This document shows, one piece after another, positions 24,854-33,588 of a stretch of DNA of 64,000 nt. Position numbers and translations under genes: made by a program. The DNA comes from Microbacterium sp. C5A9 (GTDB lineage Bacteria > Actinomycetota > Actinomycetes > Actinomycetales > Microbacteriaceae), in assembly GCF_022627955.1 (NCBI RefSeq), contig NZ_JABXGD010000010.1:54361-118360 (forward strand). Direction: 5' to 3'. Under the pieces are notes generated by a model, which was not told where the DNA came from, ran no database searches, and saw only the letters and a program-made list of their open reading frames with translations. Within the stretch, counting starts at the first letter, position 1. The number at the start of each line of letters is the position of its first letter.

Positions 24854-26332
24854 ATGCCCAACGGACTCATTCAGGACGACAGCCTCCGGGAGCACCCCGA
24901 CGGTGCCGCCGTCGTGCTCACCCTGCCCTGGTACCGCAGCCTGTGGCTGTCCTCGGTCGGCACCCTCGGTCTGTCGATCGACGGCGTCGAGGTGCCGCCG
25001 GAGGACCTGCGCTTCGAACTCGGCGATCGGAGCTACCGCATCGCCGACCTGTCGGAGCAGAGCACGACCCTCTGGTACCTGCAGGATCATCCGCGGCTCG
25101 TGGCCCGTCTCGCCGTGCCCGTCTCGTCCGGTGAGACGCACCGGGTCGACATCGCCGGTGACCTGCGGCTGCCGTACATGCAGATCGCGCCCGGCGAAGA
25201 CGGCGGTCCGGGGCGCTACGTGCCCAACATCGTCCGCCAATCCCTCGACCTCACGGTCACGGATGCCTCCGCACCTGCGCCCGCACTCGTCGCCGCGGAC
25301 GCGCCGCCGCCGCCCGCCACCGAGGAGGACCCGTTCAGGCTCGGTCTGACCCTCTACTCCGCGAGCGCGGAGTTCCGCGCCGGCTGGTTCGACTTCGACG
25401 GACTCCTCGATCGGGTGGCCGAGCTCGGCATCGGTCCCGGCATCGAGATCGTCGCGTCGCAGGTGCTGCCGACCTACCCGGTCGTGTCCGACGACTTCCT
25501 GCGCACCTGGCGCGCGGCGTTCGACAGGCACGGTTTCGTCGCGAGCTCCTTCGGCGCGAACCTCGACATGGGGCGCCGCCGCGATCGCGACATGAGCCCC
25601 GACGAGGAGTTCGAGTTCAGCGAGCTGATGTTCCAGGGTGCGAAGAAGCTGGGCTTCCCCCTCGTGCGCATCCAGAGTGCGAAGCCCGAGCTGCTGCGTC
25701 GACTGCTGCCGGTCGCGGAGTCTCTCGAGCTGCAGCTCGCGTACGAGATCCACGCCCCGCTCGGGCCGAACGCCGAGCCGATCCTCAAGGTCCGCGAGAC
25801 CTATGACGAGCTGGGCTCGCCGCTGCTCGGGTTCGTCGCGGACTTCTCGTCGACCATGCACGCCATGTCGCCCACGCTGCTCCGAGCCGTGCAGCGTGCG
25901 GGGCTCGACGACGAGGCTCTCGGTCGGCTCCAGCAGATCTGGGCCACGGACGCCACGATGCGCGAGCGTCAGGAGGAGTTCATCGGCTACCTGCGCGGGC
26001 GCGACTTCGACCCCGGTCGGCTGGGGGCCTTCGCCCACCTCGCCTTCAACATGCACGGGCACGTCGACCCGCGCGAGTGGGCGGACATCATGCCGCAGAT
26101 CACGCACGTCCACGCGAAGTTCTACGACATCGACGACCACGGGCAGGAACCGGCGATCGACTATCCCGAGCTCGTACGCGTGTTCGTCGAGGGAGGGTAC
26201 CGCGGCTTCTGGTCGAGCGAATGGGAGGGCCACGCCTTCGCCGAGCTCGGTGACGTGGACCCGCTGCTGCTCGTGCGTCGACAGCACGATCTCATCAGGG
26301 AGAGCATGCGCAGCGCCGTCGCCGCCGTCTGA
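24854..26332 (+). CDS. Second C-glycoside deglycosidase-like beta-alpha fusion, with Ala/Pro linker
   Basis: 492 residues: beta domain 1-133 (TLPWYRSLWLSSVG, LRFELGDRSYRIADL, LRLPYMQIAPGEDGG), an Ala/Pro-rich linker 134-160, and a TIM barrel 161-492. Predicted metal ligands: E298 (YEIHAP), D330 (VADFSS), H418/H420 (HVHAKFYDID) and E456 (SSEWEGH). Domains correspond closely to the separate proteins encoded at 35733-36149 (beta) and 34694-35719 (TIM), so the fusion and the split pair are paralogues. Starts 21 nt after the previous gene with GAAAGGA upstream. Expected action: beta-elimination of the aglycone from a 3-keto C-glycoside (inference from CarBC). Confidence 0.78.
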   Translation: MPNGLIQDDSLREHPDGAAVVLTLPWYRSLWLSSVGTLGLSIDGVEVPPEDLRFELGDRSYRIADLSEQSTTLWYLQDHPRLVARLAVPVSSGETHRVDIAGDLRLPYMQIAPGEDGGPGRYVPNIVRQSLDLTVTDASAPAPALVAADAPPPPATEEDPFRLGLTLYSASAEFRAGWFDFDGLLDRVAELGIGPGIEIVASQVLPTYPVVSDDFLRTWRAAFDRHGFVASSFGANLDMGRRRDRDMSPDEEFEFSELMFQGAKKLGFPLVRIQSAKPELLRRLLPVAESLELQLAYEIHAPLGPNAEPILKVRETYDELGSPLLGFVADFSSTMHAMSPTLLRAVQRAGLDDEALGRLQQIWATDATMRERQEEFIGYLRGRDFDPGRLGAFAHLAFNMHGHVDPREWADIMPQITHVHAKFYDIDDHGQEPAIDYPELVRVFVEGGYRGFWSSEWEGHAFAELGDVDPLLLVRRQHDLIRESMRSAVAAV

Positions 26333-26335
26333 GGA

Positions 26336-27310
26336 TCACCCGTGGGGTCCGCCGTCGGCGTGCGCGCCGGACTCCACGATGCGACCCGCCTCCTGGAAGA
26401 GCTCCACCATCCAGGCGTGCTCCGGATCGCGCGCGTGAACGGGGTGCCACCACAGGGCGTGCACGAGAGGCGTCGGCGCGAACGGGAGCTCGACGACGCG
26501 CACGCCTCCCAGGCGGGCGGCCAGGGGCGCGAGCGCCCGCTGGATGAGCCCGATGCGCCGTGTGCCTGCGACGTACAGCGGGAGGGTGAGGAAGCTCTCG
26601 ACGACGGCGTCGACGCGCGGTTCCACGCCGAGCTGCTGGATCTGCCTGCTGGCCGAGGTGAAGGCCGTGCGGGACTGATACGTCATGACGTAGGGGCGGG
26701 CGGCGAGATCCTCCATCGTGAGTTCGCCGCCCGGCCCGTGCTCGCCGTCCGCGACGAGTGCCACCCACTCGTCCCGCCAGAGATCCGCGTAGGCCAGATC
26801 GGTGAGGAATCCGTGCGGGATGATCATGCCGTCGACCGAGCGCAGTCGATTCGGGGCGTCTTCGACCACCGTCGGGTTGTGCAGCATGAAGCGGAAGCGC
26901 ACGCTCAGCCCCCGCTCGGCGGCGAGCCGTGACACGACCGCCCCGATCGTCGCGAAACCGTAGTCCGAGCCGTAGATCGAGAACTCGCGCGTCGACTCCG
27001 CCGGGGTCCAGGTCGCCTGGCTCTCGAACACGCGCCGCGCCGCCTCGAGCGCCGTCGTGGTGTGCTCCGACAGGCGGAGGGCGAACGGGGTCAGCTCGTA
27101 GGTGTTGCCGCGACGGGCCAGGATCTGGTCGTTGAAGTGCGTCCTCAGCCGTGCCAGCGAGGCGCTGAGAGCGGGCTGGCTGAGGTGCAGACGTTCGGCG
27201 GCGCGGGTCACGCTGCGCTCGGTCAGCAGCGCGTCGAGCGACACGAGCAGATTGAGGTCGAGTCGGGACAGCTGAGCATGGTCGGTCACCACGGTGTGAT
27301 CCTCCGGCAT
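26336..27310 (-). CDS. LysR family transcriptional regulator
   Basis: 324 residues. N-terminal winged helix: LNLLVSLDALLTERSVTRAAERLHLSQPALSASLARL (about 18-54) is the LysR HTH; the rest is the periplasmic-binding-like effector domain. It is divergent from the ABC glycoside transporter operon and stops 3 nt from the convergent deglycosidase fusion gene. Likely controls the transporter operon and responds to an aromatic or glycosidic catabolite (inference). Confidence 0.9.
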   Translation of the reverse strand: MPEDHTVVTDHAQLSRLDLNLLVSLDALLTERSVTRAAERLHLSQPALSASLARLRTHFNDQILARRGNTYELTPFALRLSEHTTTALEAARRVFESQATWTPAESTREFSIYGSDYGFATIGAVVSRLAAERGLSVRFRFMLHNPTVVEDAPNRLRSVDGMIIPHGFLTDLAYADLWRDEWVALVADGEHGPGGELTMEDLAARPYVMTYQSRTAFTSASRQIQQLGVEPRVDAVVESFLTLPLYVAGTRRIGLIQRALAPLAARLGGVRVVELPFAPTPLVHALWWHPVHARDPEHAWMVELFQEAGRIVESGAHADGGPHG

Positions 27311-27404
27311 CGGATTGCGTTGCCTCGATCTTATCGACCGAAGCTATCTCGACGGTGGCCCGTATCGATCCGCTCTATGACGCTCGGGAACCTCGTTCAG
27401 GCGG

Positions 27405-27433
27405 ACTTATGCGATGCATCCAAAGCACTTATG
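27405..27433. promoter_or_regulatory. Two ACTTATG direct repeats, 22 bp apart, upstream of the ABC transporter operon
   Basis: ACTTATG occurs at 27405-27411 and 27427-27433, an exact two-turn spacing in AT-poor DNA, in the 212-bp LysR/solute-binding-protein intergenic region. A likely -10 element GATACT is at 27456-27461. The same CTTATG core is found before the genes at 23525, 33178 and between 40798 and 40937. Candidate regulator sites. Confidence 0.4.
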
Positions 27434-27522
27434 TGTGTTTCTGACTAATCGGGTCGATACTGGCAGAACAGCACCGGACCCAGGCTCCTGGGTCCCCGAC
27501 AACGTAGTCAGAAAGGCTGGAC

Positions 27523-28824
27523 ATGGCACAGCACTCTCGATCCCGCGTCCTTCGCACCGGCATCATCGCCGCGGCGACCGCGGGCGTCGTCATCCTCGCC
27601 GGTTGCTCCGGATCCGCTCCCGAAGGCGGCTCCGACGACTCCGGCGGCGCGCAGGCATTCACCTTCACATTCGCGACCTCCAACAACCTCGAGAGCCCCT
27701 ACGAGTCGCTCGCCAAGGCATACATGGAGGCGAACCCGGATGTGGACATCACGCTCAACCCGACCCCGAACGACAAGTACGGTGAGACGATCCGCACGCA
27801 GCTGCAGGCGGGCAACGCCTCGGACGTGATCCAGACGACCCCCGGGTCCGGAGATGCGCGCGGCCTGATCCCGCTCGCCGAGGCAGGATTCCTCGAGCCG
27901 CTGGGCGACACCGCGACCGGTCTCGTCCCTGCGGGAAGCGAGCCGATCTTCGAGATCGACGGCAAGACCTACGGGCAGCCGATGGACTTCACGATCGCGG
28001 CGGTCGTCGCCAGCATGGGAACGGCCGCGATGAACGGACTGGACGAGTTCCCGACCGATGAGGAATCGCTCTACGCGGCCTGCGACGCGCTCTCGGCCGA
28101 CGGCAAGTCGCTTCTCGCCCTGGCCGGCGCGGCAGGCCCCAACGCAGGGCTCACCGCGCAGGGCATCGCCGCCACGCGCGTCTACGCCGAGGACCCCGAC
28201 TGGAACACCAAGCGGGCCGACGGTGAGACGACGTTCGCCGACTCCGAGGGATGGAAGGACACCCTCCAGACGCTCATCGATCTGAAAGACGGCGGCTGCT
28301 TCCAGCCCGGTGCCGAGGGCGGTGGCTTCGATGCCATCACCAACGGTCTCGCTCAGGGGACCTCCGTCGGCAGCTTCATCCCGTCCGGATCGGCCGTGGA
28401 GATCGCGACGGCGGCTCCGGCGGAGGCGGACTTCAAGGTGCAGCCCTTCCCGGCGGCGGACGGCGGAGACCCCTACATCCTCGCCAGCTCGAACTACACG
28501 ATCTCCATCAACGCGGCCTCGAAGGTGAAGCCCGCGGCGGAGGCGTTCGTCGAGTGGCTCGCCACCGACGAGGCGCAGGAGCTGTACTACGAGAAGTCGG
28601 GCCTGCTGCCCATCTCGGGTTACCAGAACCTCGATCTCGAAGACACCATCTACTCGCCGGTGGTCGACCTGATCGCGGACGGCTCGTACGCCACGCTGCC
28701 GAACAACATCTGGCCCAACCCGTCGGTCTACGAGGCGCTGCAGGTCGGCGTCCAGGGCCTGCTCACCGGTCAGAAGACGATCGACCAGGTGCTCCAGGAC
28801 ATGGACGACGCCTGGGGCGACTGA
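27523..28824 (+). CDS. ABC transporter substrate-binding lipoprotein (CUT1 sugar/glycoside type)
   Basis: 433 residues. Signal with lipobox VILAGCSGS (Cys about 28) anchors it in the membrane. The mature part is an extracellular solute-binding protein family 1 (MsmE/MalE-like): FTFTFATSNNLESPYESLAKAYMEANPDVDI opening and YILASSNYTISINAASKVKPAAEAFVEWL towards the C-terminus. It would capture a glycoside for the two permeases downstream. Its location between deglycosidase genes and the oxidase argues for C-glycosides or their 3-keto forms as cargo (inference). Confidence 0.9.
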   Translation: MAQHSRSRVLRTGIIAAATAGVVILAGCSGSAPEGGSDDSGGAQAFTFTFATSNNLESPYESLAKAYMEANPDVDITLNPTPNDKYGETIRTQLQAGNASDVIQTTPGSGDARGLIPLAEAGFLEPLGDTATGLVPAGSEPIFEIDGKTYGQPMDFTIAAVVASMGTAAMNGLDEFPTDEESLYAACDALSADGKSLLALAGAAGPNAGLTAQGIAATRVYAEDPDWNTKRADGETTFADSEGWKDTLQTLIDLKDGGCFQPGAEGGGFDAITNGLAQGTSVGSFIPSGSAVEIATAAPAEADFKVQPFPAADGGDPYILASSNYTISINAASKVKPAAEAFVEWLATDEAQELYYEKSGLLPISGYQNLDLEDTIYSPVVDLIADGSYATLPNNIWPNPSVYEALQVGVQGLLTGQKTIDQVLQDMDDAWGD

Positions 28825-28831
28825 CGCCGAG

Positions 28832-28869
28832 GGCCGTCCGGGTGCCGCTCAGCGCGCACCCGGACGGCC
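28832..28869 (+). terminator. Intercistronic hairpin between binding protein and permease genes
   Basis: Perfect 14-bp arms GGCCGTCCGGGTGC (28832-28845) and GCACCCGGACGGCC (28856-28869) with a 10-nt loop and no T-tract. In sugar ABC operons such hairpins protect the upstream mRNA and reduce read-through, giving more binding protein than permease. Acts as attenuator or stabiliser rather than full terminator. Confidence 0.7.
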
Positions 28870-28911
28870 ACTCCCAGAACTCGCACGACGACGTACGAAC
28901 ATGAGGGAATC

Positions 28912-29871
28912 ATGAGCCTGAGGACAGAGTCCGAGACCGAGCTGGTGATCGTGCCGAAGAGCTCGCAGAACGGGCGTCGCCGCCCGCCCGCTCCGCGCCG
29001 GCCCGGTCTGCTGAAGTTCGGCCACTGGTGGTGGGCATTGCCCGGGATCGTGCTCGTGCTCGCGGTGCACTACGTCGCCACGACGATCGGCGGGTTCTTC
29101 GCCTTCACCGACTGGTCGGGCATCGGCGCCTTCAGCTGGATCGGCCTCGACAACTTCGTGAAGATCTTCGGGGATCCGACGCAGATCGGCTCTCTCGGCA
29201 ACACGCTGTTCCTGGCGTTCGTGTCGGTGATCCTCAGCAACATCGCCGGCCTCGCGCTGGCGCTGGGGCTGAACCGCGGTCTGAAGACCCGATACGCACT
29301 GAGAGTGCTCTTCTTCATGCCCGTCGTGCTCAGCCCCCTCGCGGTCGCCTACGTGTGGAAGTTCATCTTCGACTACAACGGCCCGATCAACGCGTTCCTC
29401 CGCGCGCTGGGCTTCGACGAGTTCGCGCGGGCCTGGGTCGCCGACCCGATGTGGGCGATCTGGACGATCCTGGTGGTCGTCGTCTGGCAGAACATCGGCT
29501 TCGCGATGGTCATCTACATGGCCGGGCTCGCGGCAGTGCCCGTCGAGATCGAAGAGGCGGCTGCGATCGACGGAGCCAACCTGTGGCAGCGGTTCTGGCA
29601 TGTCACGCTGCCGTCGATCCGCCCCGCCGTCGCCATCGCGACGACGCTCGGCCTCGTCAACGGACTCCGCATCTTCGACCAGATCATGGCGATGACCGGC
29701 GGCGGCCCCGCCGGTGCGACCGAGACGCTCGCCACGCAGGTCTACAAGGAGTCGTTCGCCCTGGGGAACTTCGGATACGGTGCCGCCCTCGCGCTGCTGC
29801 TCACCGTGATCATCCTCGTGTTCGCCATCATCCAGCAGCGTCTGACCAACGGTCGCCCCGAGGAGGACTGA
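28912..29871 (+). CDS. ABC transporter permease (MsmF/MalF type)
   Basis: 319 residues, six membrane helices after a basic cytoplasmic start (RRRPPAPRRPGLLKF). The EAA loop that contacts the ATPase is EEAAAIDGANLWQRFWHVTLPSI (about 218-240; EAA---G). Partner of the permease encoded 1 nt downstream. No ATP-binding protein is encoded nearby, so a shared MsmK/UgpC-like ATPase elsewhere must energise the system. Confidence 0.9.
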   Translation: MSLRTESETELVIVPKSSQNGRRRPPAPRRPGLLKFGHWWWALPGIVLVLAVHYVATTIGGFFAFTDWSGIGAFSWIGLDNFVKIFGDPTQIGSLGNTLFLAFVSVILSNIAGLALALGLNRGLKTRYALRVLFFMPVVLSPLAVAYVWKFIFDYNGPINAFLRALGFDEFARAWVADPMWAIWTILVVVVWQNIGFAMVIYMAGLAAVPVEIEEAAAIDGANLWQRFWHVTLPSIRPAVAIATTLGLVNGLRIFDQIMAMTGGGPAGATETLATQVYKESFALGNFGYGAALALLLTVIILVFAIIQQRLTNGRPEED

Positions 29872-29872
29872 C

Positions 29873-30709
29873 ATGTTCCGCTACACGAAACTCACCGCTC
29901 TGCGCGAGGTGCTCATCTGGGTCATCGCGATCATCTTCCTCGCTCCCTTCTACTTCCTCGTCACGACGGCGCTGAAGTCCGACCAGGAGGTCATCACCTC
30001 CTCGAACCTCGCCCCGCCGGCGAGTCCGGACTTCGGCAACTTCGTCGAGGTGCTGACCGCGCAGGGCAACTCGAACGTGGTGATGGGTCTGGTGAACAGC
30101 ATCATCATCACCGCCGGCAGCATCCTGTGCCTGGTGCTCCTCGGAGCCATCACCGGCTATGTCATCTCGCGCAGCACGCGCCGCTGGAGCCGCACCGCCT
30201 ACATGCTCTTCCTGATCGCGATCGTCCTGCCGACGCAGCTCGGCACCGTGCCGCTGTACATCGGAGCACGCACACTCGGTCTCACCGGATCGCTGTGGGG
30301 AATGGTCATCCTCTACACGGGGATGCTGCTCCCGCTGTCGATCTTCCTCTACGCCGGATTCTTCCGCAGCCTCGGCACGGAGTACGAGGAGGCCGCGACG
30401 ATCGACGGGGCCTCGCGGACGCAGATCTTCTTCCGCATCGTGCTGCCGCTGATGTCGCCGGCCACCGGAACCGTGGCGATCCTCGCCGGGCTCATCGTGT
30501 GGAACGACTTCTTCACGTCGCTCATCTTCCTCGGAGGCTCGGCGAATCAGACGCTCCCGGTCGCGATGTACTACTACATCGGCTCGCTCGTCTCGTCGTG
30601 GAACAAGATCTTCGCGATCGTCATCGTGTCGATGATCCCGATCCTCGTGTTCTACCTCTTCGCCCAGAAGCGCTTCATCCAGGGCTTCGCGGGCGGCCTC
30701 AAAGGCTGA
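29873..30709 (+). CDS. ABC transporter permease (MsmG/MalG type)
   Basis: 278 residues, six membrane helices; EAA loop YEEAATIDGASRTQIFFRIVLPL at about 170-192 and the MalG-like C-terminus FYLFAQKRFIQGFAGGLKG. Begins 1 nt after the first permease stop. Together they form the channel of the glycoside importer. Confidence 0.92.
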   Translation: MFRYTKLTALREVLIWVIAIIFLAPFYFLVTTALKSDQEVITSSNLAPPASPDFGNFVEVLTAQGNSNVVMGLVNSIIITAGSILCLVLLGAITGYVISRSTRRWSRTAYMLFLIAIVLPTQLGTVPLYIGARTLGLTGSLWGMVILYTGMLLPLSIFLYAGFFRSLGTEYEEAATIDGASRTQIFFRIVLPLMSPATGTVAILAGLIVWNDFFTSLIFLGGSANQTLPVAMYYYIGSLVSSWNKIFAIVIVSMIPILVFYLFAQKRFIQGFAGGLKG

Positions 30710-30717
30710 CCTCTCGG

Positions 30718-30733
30718 GGGTGCTCCGGCACCC
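30718..30733 (+). terminator. Small hairpin after the permease genes
   Basis: GGGTGC (30718-30723), TCCG loop, GCACCC (30728-30733), 8 nt after the permease stop and 65 nt before the next ATG. Short stem, no T-run; probably an mRNA end-protecting or attenuating element. Confidence 0.35.
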
Positions 30734-30798
30734 GCCGTGCTTCATCGACCCCACGCACCGCCTTCTCCGCACCGACGTCCCGTCGAGAAACGAGCATC

Positions 30799-31593
30799 AT
30801 GTACCTTCTTGCGCCCAATATCGAGCTCCTCTTCACCGAGGCCGGCGACTACCACGACCGGGTCAGAGCCGCTGCCGCCGCGGGGTTCTCCGCTGTCGAG
30901 ATGTGGGGACCGACCGGCGTCGACGCTCCTGCCACGCCCAAGGACATCCCCGCACTCAAGGCGGCCCTCGAGGAGACCGGGGTGCAGCTGACCGCTCAGC
31001 TGGCCGAGCCACGCACGCAGTTCATGATCCCGCCGTGGGACCACTCGGAGTTCTTCCGCAAGCTCGACGAGGGCGTCGGAATCGCCCGCACGCTGGGCAC
31101 TCCGCGGCTGGTGGTCGGCAGCGGCACCGGCTTCGGCGGCTGGAAGCGCCAGGTGCAGCTCGACAAGCTGATCGAGATCTATCAGAAGGCGATCGCTCAG
31201 ATCGACGGATCGGGGATCACCCTCGTCCTGGAGCCGGTCAATGTGCGGGTGGATCACCCCGGGTCGTTGCTCGATCGCACCGCGGAGGCCGTCTACGTCG
31301 CTCGAGGCGTCGACTCGCCCGACTTCGGCGTGCTGTACGACATCTACCACTCGGCTGTCGAGGGGGAGGACATGGCCGCCGAGCTGGCCGACGCCGGAGA
31401 CATCGTCAAGTACGTGCAGCTCGCCGACGCGCCGGGGCGTGGCGAGCCCGGCACGGGGTCGCTCGACTGGGCGGAGCGCCTCGGGATACTGCGGGCCTCG
31501 GGCTATGACGGTCCGATCGGACTCGAGTACTACCCCACGACCGCGTCGGAGGAGTCGGTCCGACTCATCCGAGAGGTCGCGACGTCGGCATGA
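30799..31593 (+). CDS. Hydroxypyruvate isomerase-like TIM-barrel sugar isomerase
   Basis: 264 residues, close in length and motifs to Hyi/OtnI proteins. Metal site: Glu in LVLEPVN (about 144), Asp in VLYDIYHS (about 178), Gln in KYVQLADAPGRGEPG and Glu in IGLEYYP (about 240). It probably isomerises a small keto sugar or keto acid released downstream of deglycosylation. The GMC oxidase gene starts inside its stop (ATGA overlap at 31590), so they are coupled. Confidence 0.82.
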   Translation: MYLLAPNIELLFTEAGDYHDRVRAAAAAGFSAVEMWGPTGVDAPATPKDIPALKAALEETGVQLTAQLAEPRTQFMIPPWDHSEFFRKLDEGVGIARTLGTPRLVVGSGTGFGGWKRQVQLDKLIEIYQKAIAQIDGSGITLVLEPVNVRVDHPGSLLDRTAEAVYVARGVDSPDFGVLYDIYHSAVEGEDMAAELADAGDIVKYVQLADAPGRGEPGTGSLDWAERLGILRASGYDGPIGLEYYPTTASEESVRLIREVATSA

Positions 31594-33110
31594 ACGCGCG
31601 CGACTATCCCGCATCGGTCGACGTCGTCATCGTGGGAAGCGGGCCGAACGGGGCGGCCTACGCACGCATCCTGAGCGAGTCGGCCCCCGAGGCGTCGATC
31701 GCCATGTTCGAGGTCGGGCCGACCGTCTCGGACCCGCCGGGATCCCACGTCAAGAACATCGAAGATGCGGGTCGGCGGGCTCGGGCCCAGGAGCGGTCGG
31801 AGGGGCCGGGCGAGCGCGCGGCGACGATCTCCGATCCCGGCGCGGCGAAGTCCGGTCAGCGCCGCGGGCGCGCGGGCACCTACCTGCTGGCCGACGGCTA
31901 CCGGGTGGAGGGGGAGGACGGGATGCCTGTCGCCGCCTTCTCGAGCAACGTCGGAGGAATGGGTGCGCACTGGACGGCCGCATGCCCCCGCCCTCACGAC
32001 AGCGAGCGAATCGACTTCCTCCCCGACCTCGACGAGCTGCTCGACGAGGCGGAGCGGCTGCTGGGGGTCACGACCGATGCGTTCGACTCCTCGCCGTTCG
32101 CGAGCATCGTGCGCGAACGGCTCTCGGAAGCGGTCGACGGCGGGCGCGATCACGCGCATCGCGCCCAGCGCATGCCGTTGGCCGTGCATCGCCGCGACGA
32201 CGGACGCCTCGTGTGGTCGGGATCCGATGTGGTCTTCGGCGATGTCACCCGCGAGAACCCGCGCTTCTCGTTGTACGACGAGACGCTGGTCACCCGCGTG
32301 CTGACCGATGGCGGACGCGCATCGGGTGTCGAGATCCGCGATCTGCGCAGCGGAGCGGTGCACTCGGTCGCGGCGCGCGTCGTCGTGGTGGCGGCCGACG
32401 GACTGCGCACCCCGCAGGTGCTGTGGGCCTCCGGTATCCGTCCCGCAGCGCTCGGCCGCATGCTGAACGATCAGACGCAGGTCGTGTTCGCCGCGCGTCT
32501 GCGCGATGTGCACGCCGGAGCGGATGACGCGGTCGCCGCCTCCGGAGCGCTGAGCGAGCAGAGCGGCGTCACCTGGGTGCCGTTCAGCGATGAGATGCCG
32601 TTCCACGGTCAGATCATGCAGCTCGACGCCTCGCCGGTGCCCCTGGCAGAGGACGATCCGATCATCCCGGGCTCGATCGTCGGTCTCGGGCTGTTCTGCG
32701 CCAAGGATCTGCAGTGGGACGATCGCGTGGAGTTCTCGGACGACGCCGTCGACGGTTACGGCATGCCGTCGATGACCATCCGCTATTCGCTCACGCCGAA
32801 CGACCATGCGGTGGTGGAGCGTGCGCGCGAAGAGATCGTGCGCCTGGGGCGCGCGGTCGGAGACCCTCTCGACGAGCGTCCCTTCACGATGCCCGCGGGG
32901 GCGTCGCTGCACTATCAGGGCAGCACGCGCATGGGAGAGACCGACGACGGGCTGAGCGTCTGCTCGCCCGACAGCGAGGTCTGGGGAGTGCCAGGACTCT
33001 TCGTGGCGGGGAACAACGTGATCCCGACGTCGACGGCCTGCAATCCCACGCTGACGTCTGTCGCGCTGGCGGTGCGCGGTGCGAGGAAGATCGCCGGATC
33101 TCTTCACTGA
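31590..33110 (+). CDS. GMC-family FAD oxidoreductase, CarA-like C-glycoside 3-oxidase
   Basis: 506 residues. FAD-binding VDVVIVGSGPNGAAYARIL (10-28), a flavin-proximal SSNVGGMGAHWT and the GMC C-terminal active site with His in GASLHYQGSTRMG (H441) and Asn in TACNPTLTSVALA (N485). This arrangement is that of pyranose/C-glycoside 3-oxidases; CarA of Microbacterium oxidises the C3 hydroxyl of the glycosyl group so that the C-C bond becomes labile. The adjacent beta/alpha deglycosidase genes strongly support the same role. Oxygen or another acceptor takes the electrons; which one cannot be read. Confidence 0.85.
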   Translation: MNARDYPASVDVVIVGSGPNGAAYARILSESAPEASIAMFEVGPTVSDPPGSHVKNIEDAGRRARAQERSEGPGERAATISDPGAAKSGQRRGRAGTYLLADGYRVEGEDGMPVAAFSSNVGGMGAHWTAACPRPHDSERIDFLPDLDELLDEAERLLGVTTDAFDSSPFASIVRERLSEAVDGGRDHAHRAQRMPLAVHRRDDGRLVWSGSDVVFGDVTRENPRFSLYDETLVTRVLTDGGRASGVEIRDLRSGAVHSVAARVVVVAADGLRTPQVLWASGIRPAALGRMLNDQTQVVFAARLRDVHAGADDAVAASGALSEQSGVTWVPFSDEMPFHGQIMQLDASPVPLAEDDPIIPGSIVGLGLFCAKDLQWDDRVEFSDDAVDGYGMPSMTIRYSLTPNDHAVVERAREEIVRLGRAVGDPLDERPFTMPAGASLHYQGSTRMGETDDGLSVCSPDSEVWGVPGLFVAGNNVIPTSTACNPTLTSVALAVRGARKIAGSLH

Positions 33111-33113
33111 CCC

Positions 33114-33133
33114 TTGCTTATGCAGGAAAGCAA
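33114..33133 (+). promoter_or_regulatory. Inverted repeat and possible promoter before the split deglycosidase operon
   Basis: TTGCTT (33114-33119) and AAGCAA (33128-33133) are perfect arms around 8 bp. TTGCTT with a 17-nt spacer to TAGTCT (33137-33142) also reads as a promoter, so the repeat would overlap the -35 region. Downstream is GAGACAAAGTAG and then AAGGAG of the next gene. Confidence 0.4.
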
Positions 33134-33177
33134 CATTAGTCTGTTCAAATCGAGACAAAGTAGTCAAGGAGAAGCAC

Positions 33178-33588
33178 GTGATCCCCGATCGCATCATCGA
33201 ACAAGGCACCCTCGTCGCTGACGGCTCACGCGCATCCGTCGAGGTACGACTGCCGTGGTACCGCGCGCTCCCCGGCTCCTGCATCGCGGGTGCGGCGCTC
33301 CGCGTCGACGGCGTCGACGCGCCCTCCGACTCGCTGCGCTGGCGCATGAACGGGCGGGACTTCCGCCTCGACGAGCTCGTGGACGAGACCGGGGAATGGT
33401 GGTTCCCCGTCGACTCGGCGGTGCTGTCGGGCGACCTGCCGATCGAGGCGGGCGGCGAGCACGAGGTGCGCGTCGACCTGACCCTCTTCATCCCGTACAT
33501 CATCATCTCCGACAGCGAGACCCTGCACATCGAGGAGCACGACACCAAGACCATGACCGCGCATCAGGCACAGGAGGTGGCGGCATGA
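33178..33588 (+). CDS. C-glycoside deglycosidase beta subunit-like protein (DUF6379, CarC-like)
   Basis: 136 residues from a GTG at 33178, AAGGAG 7 nt upstream. All-beta pattern with family landmarks VRLPWYRALPGS, LRWRMNGRDFRLDELVDE and the hydrophobic strand VDLTLFIPYIII. In CarBC/DgpBC the small subunit packs on the TIM barrel and shapes the aglycone pocket. The next gene (TIM barrel, 33585) overlaps by 4 nt, so the two are made as a complex. Confidence 0.8.
   Translation: MIPDRIIEQGTLVADGSRASVEVRLPWYRALPGSCIAGAALRVDGVDAPSDSLRWRMNGRDFRLDELVDETGEWWFPVDSAVLSGDLPIEAGGEHEVRVDLTLFIPYIIISDSETLHIEEHDTKTMTAHQAQEVAA

Noticed and set aside
23453..26287. A 944-residue open frame on the minus strand across the two deglycosidase fusion genes
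   Set aside because: Antisense shadow in high-GC DNA: composition is rich in Arg, Glu, Asp and Val repeats without domains, while the plus strand shows clear DUF6379 and TIM-barrel motifs and ribosome sites.
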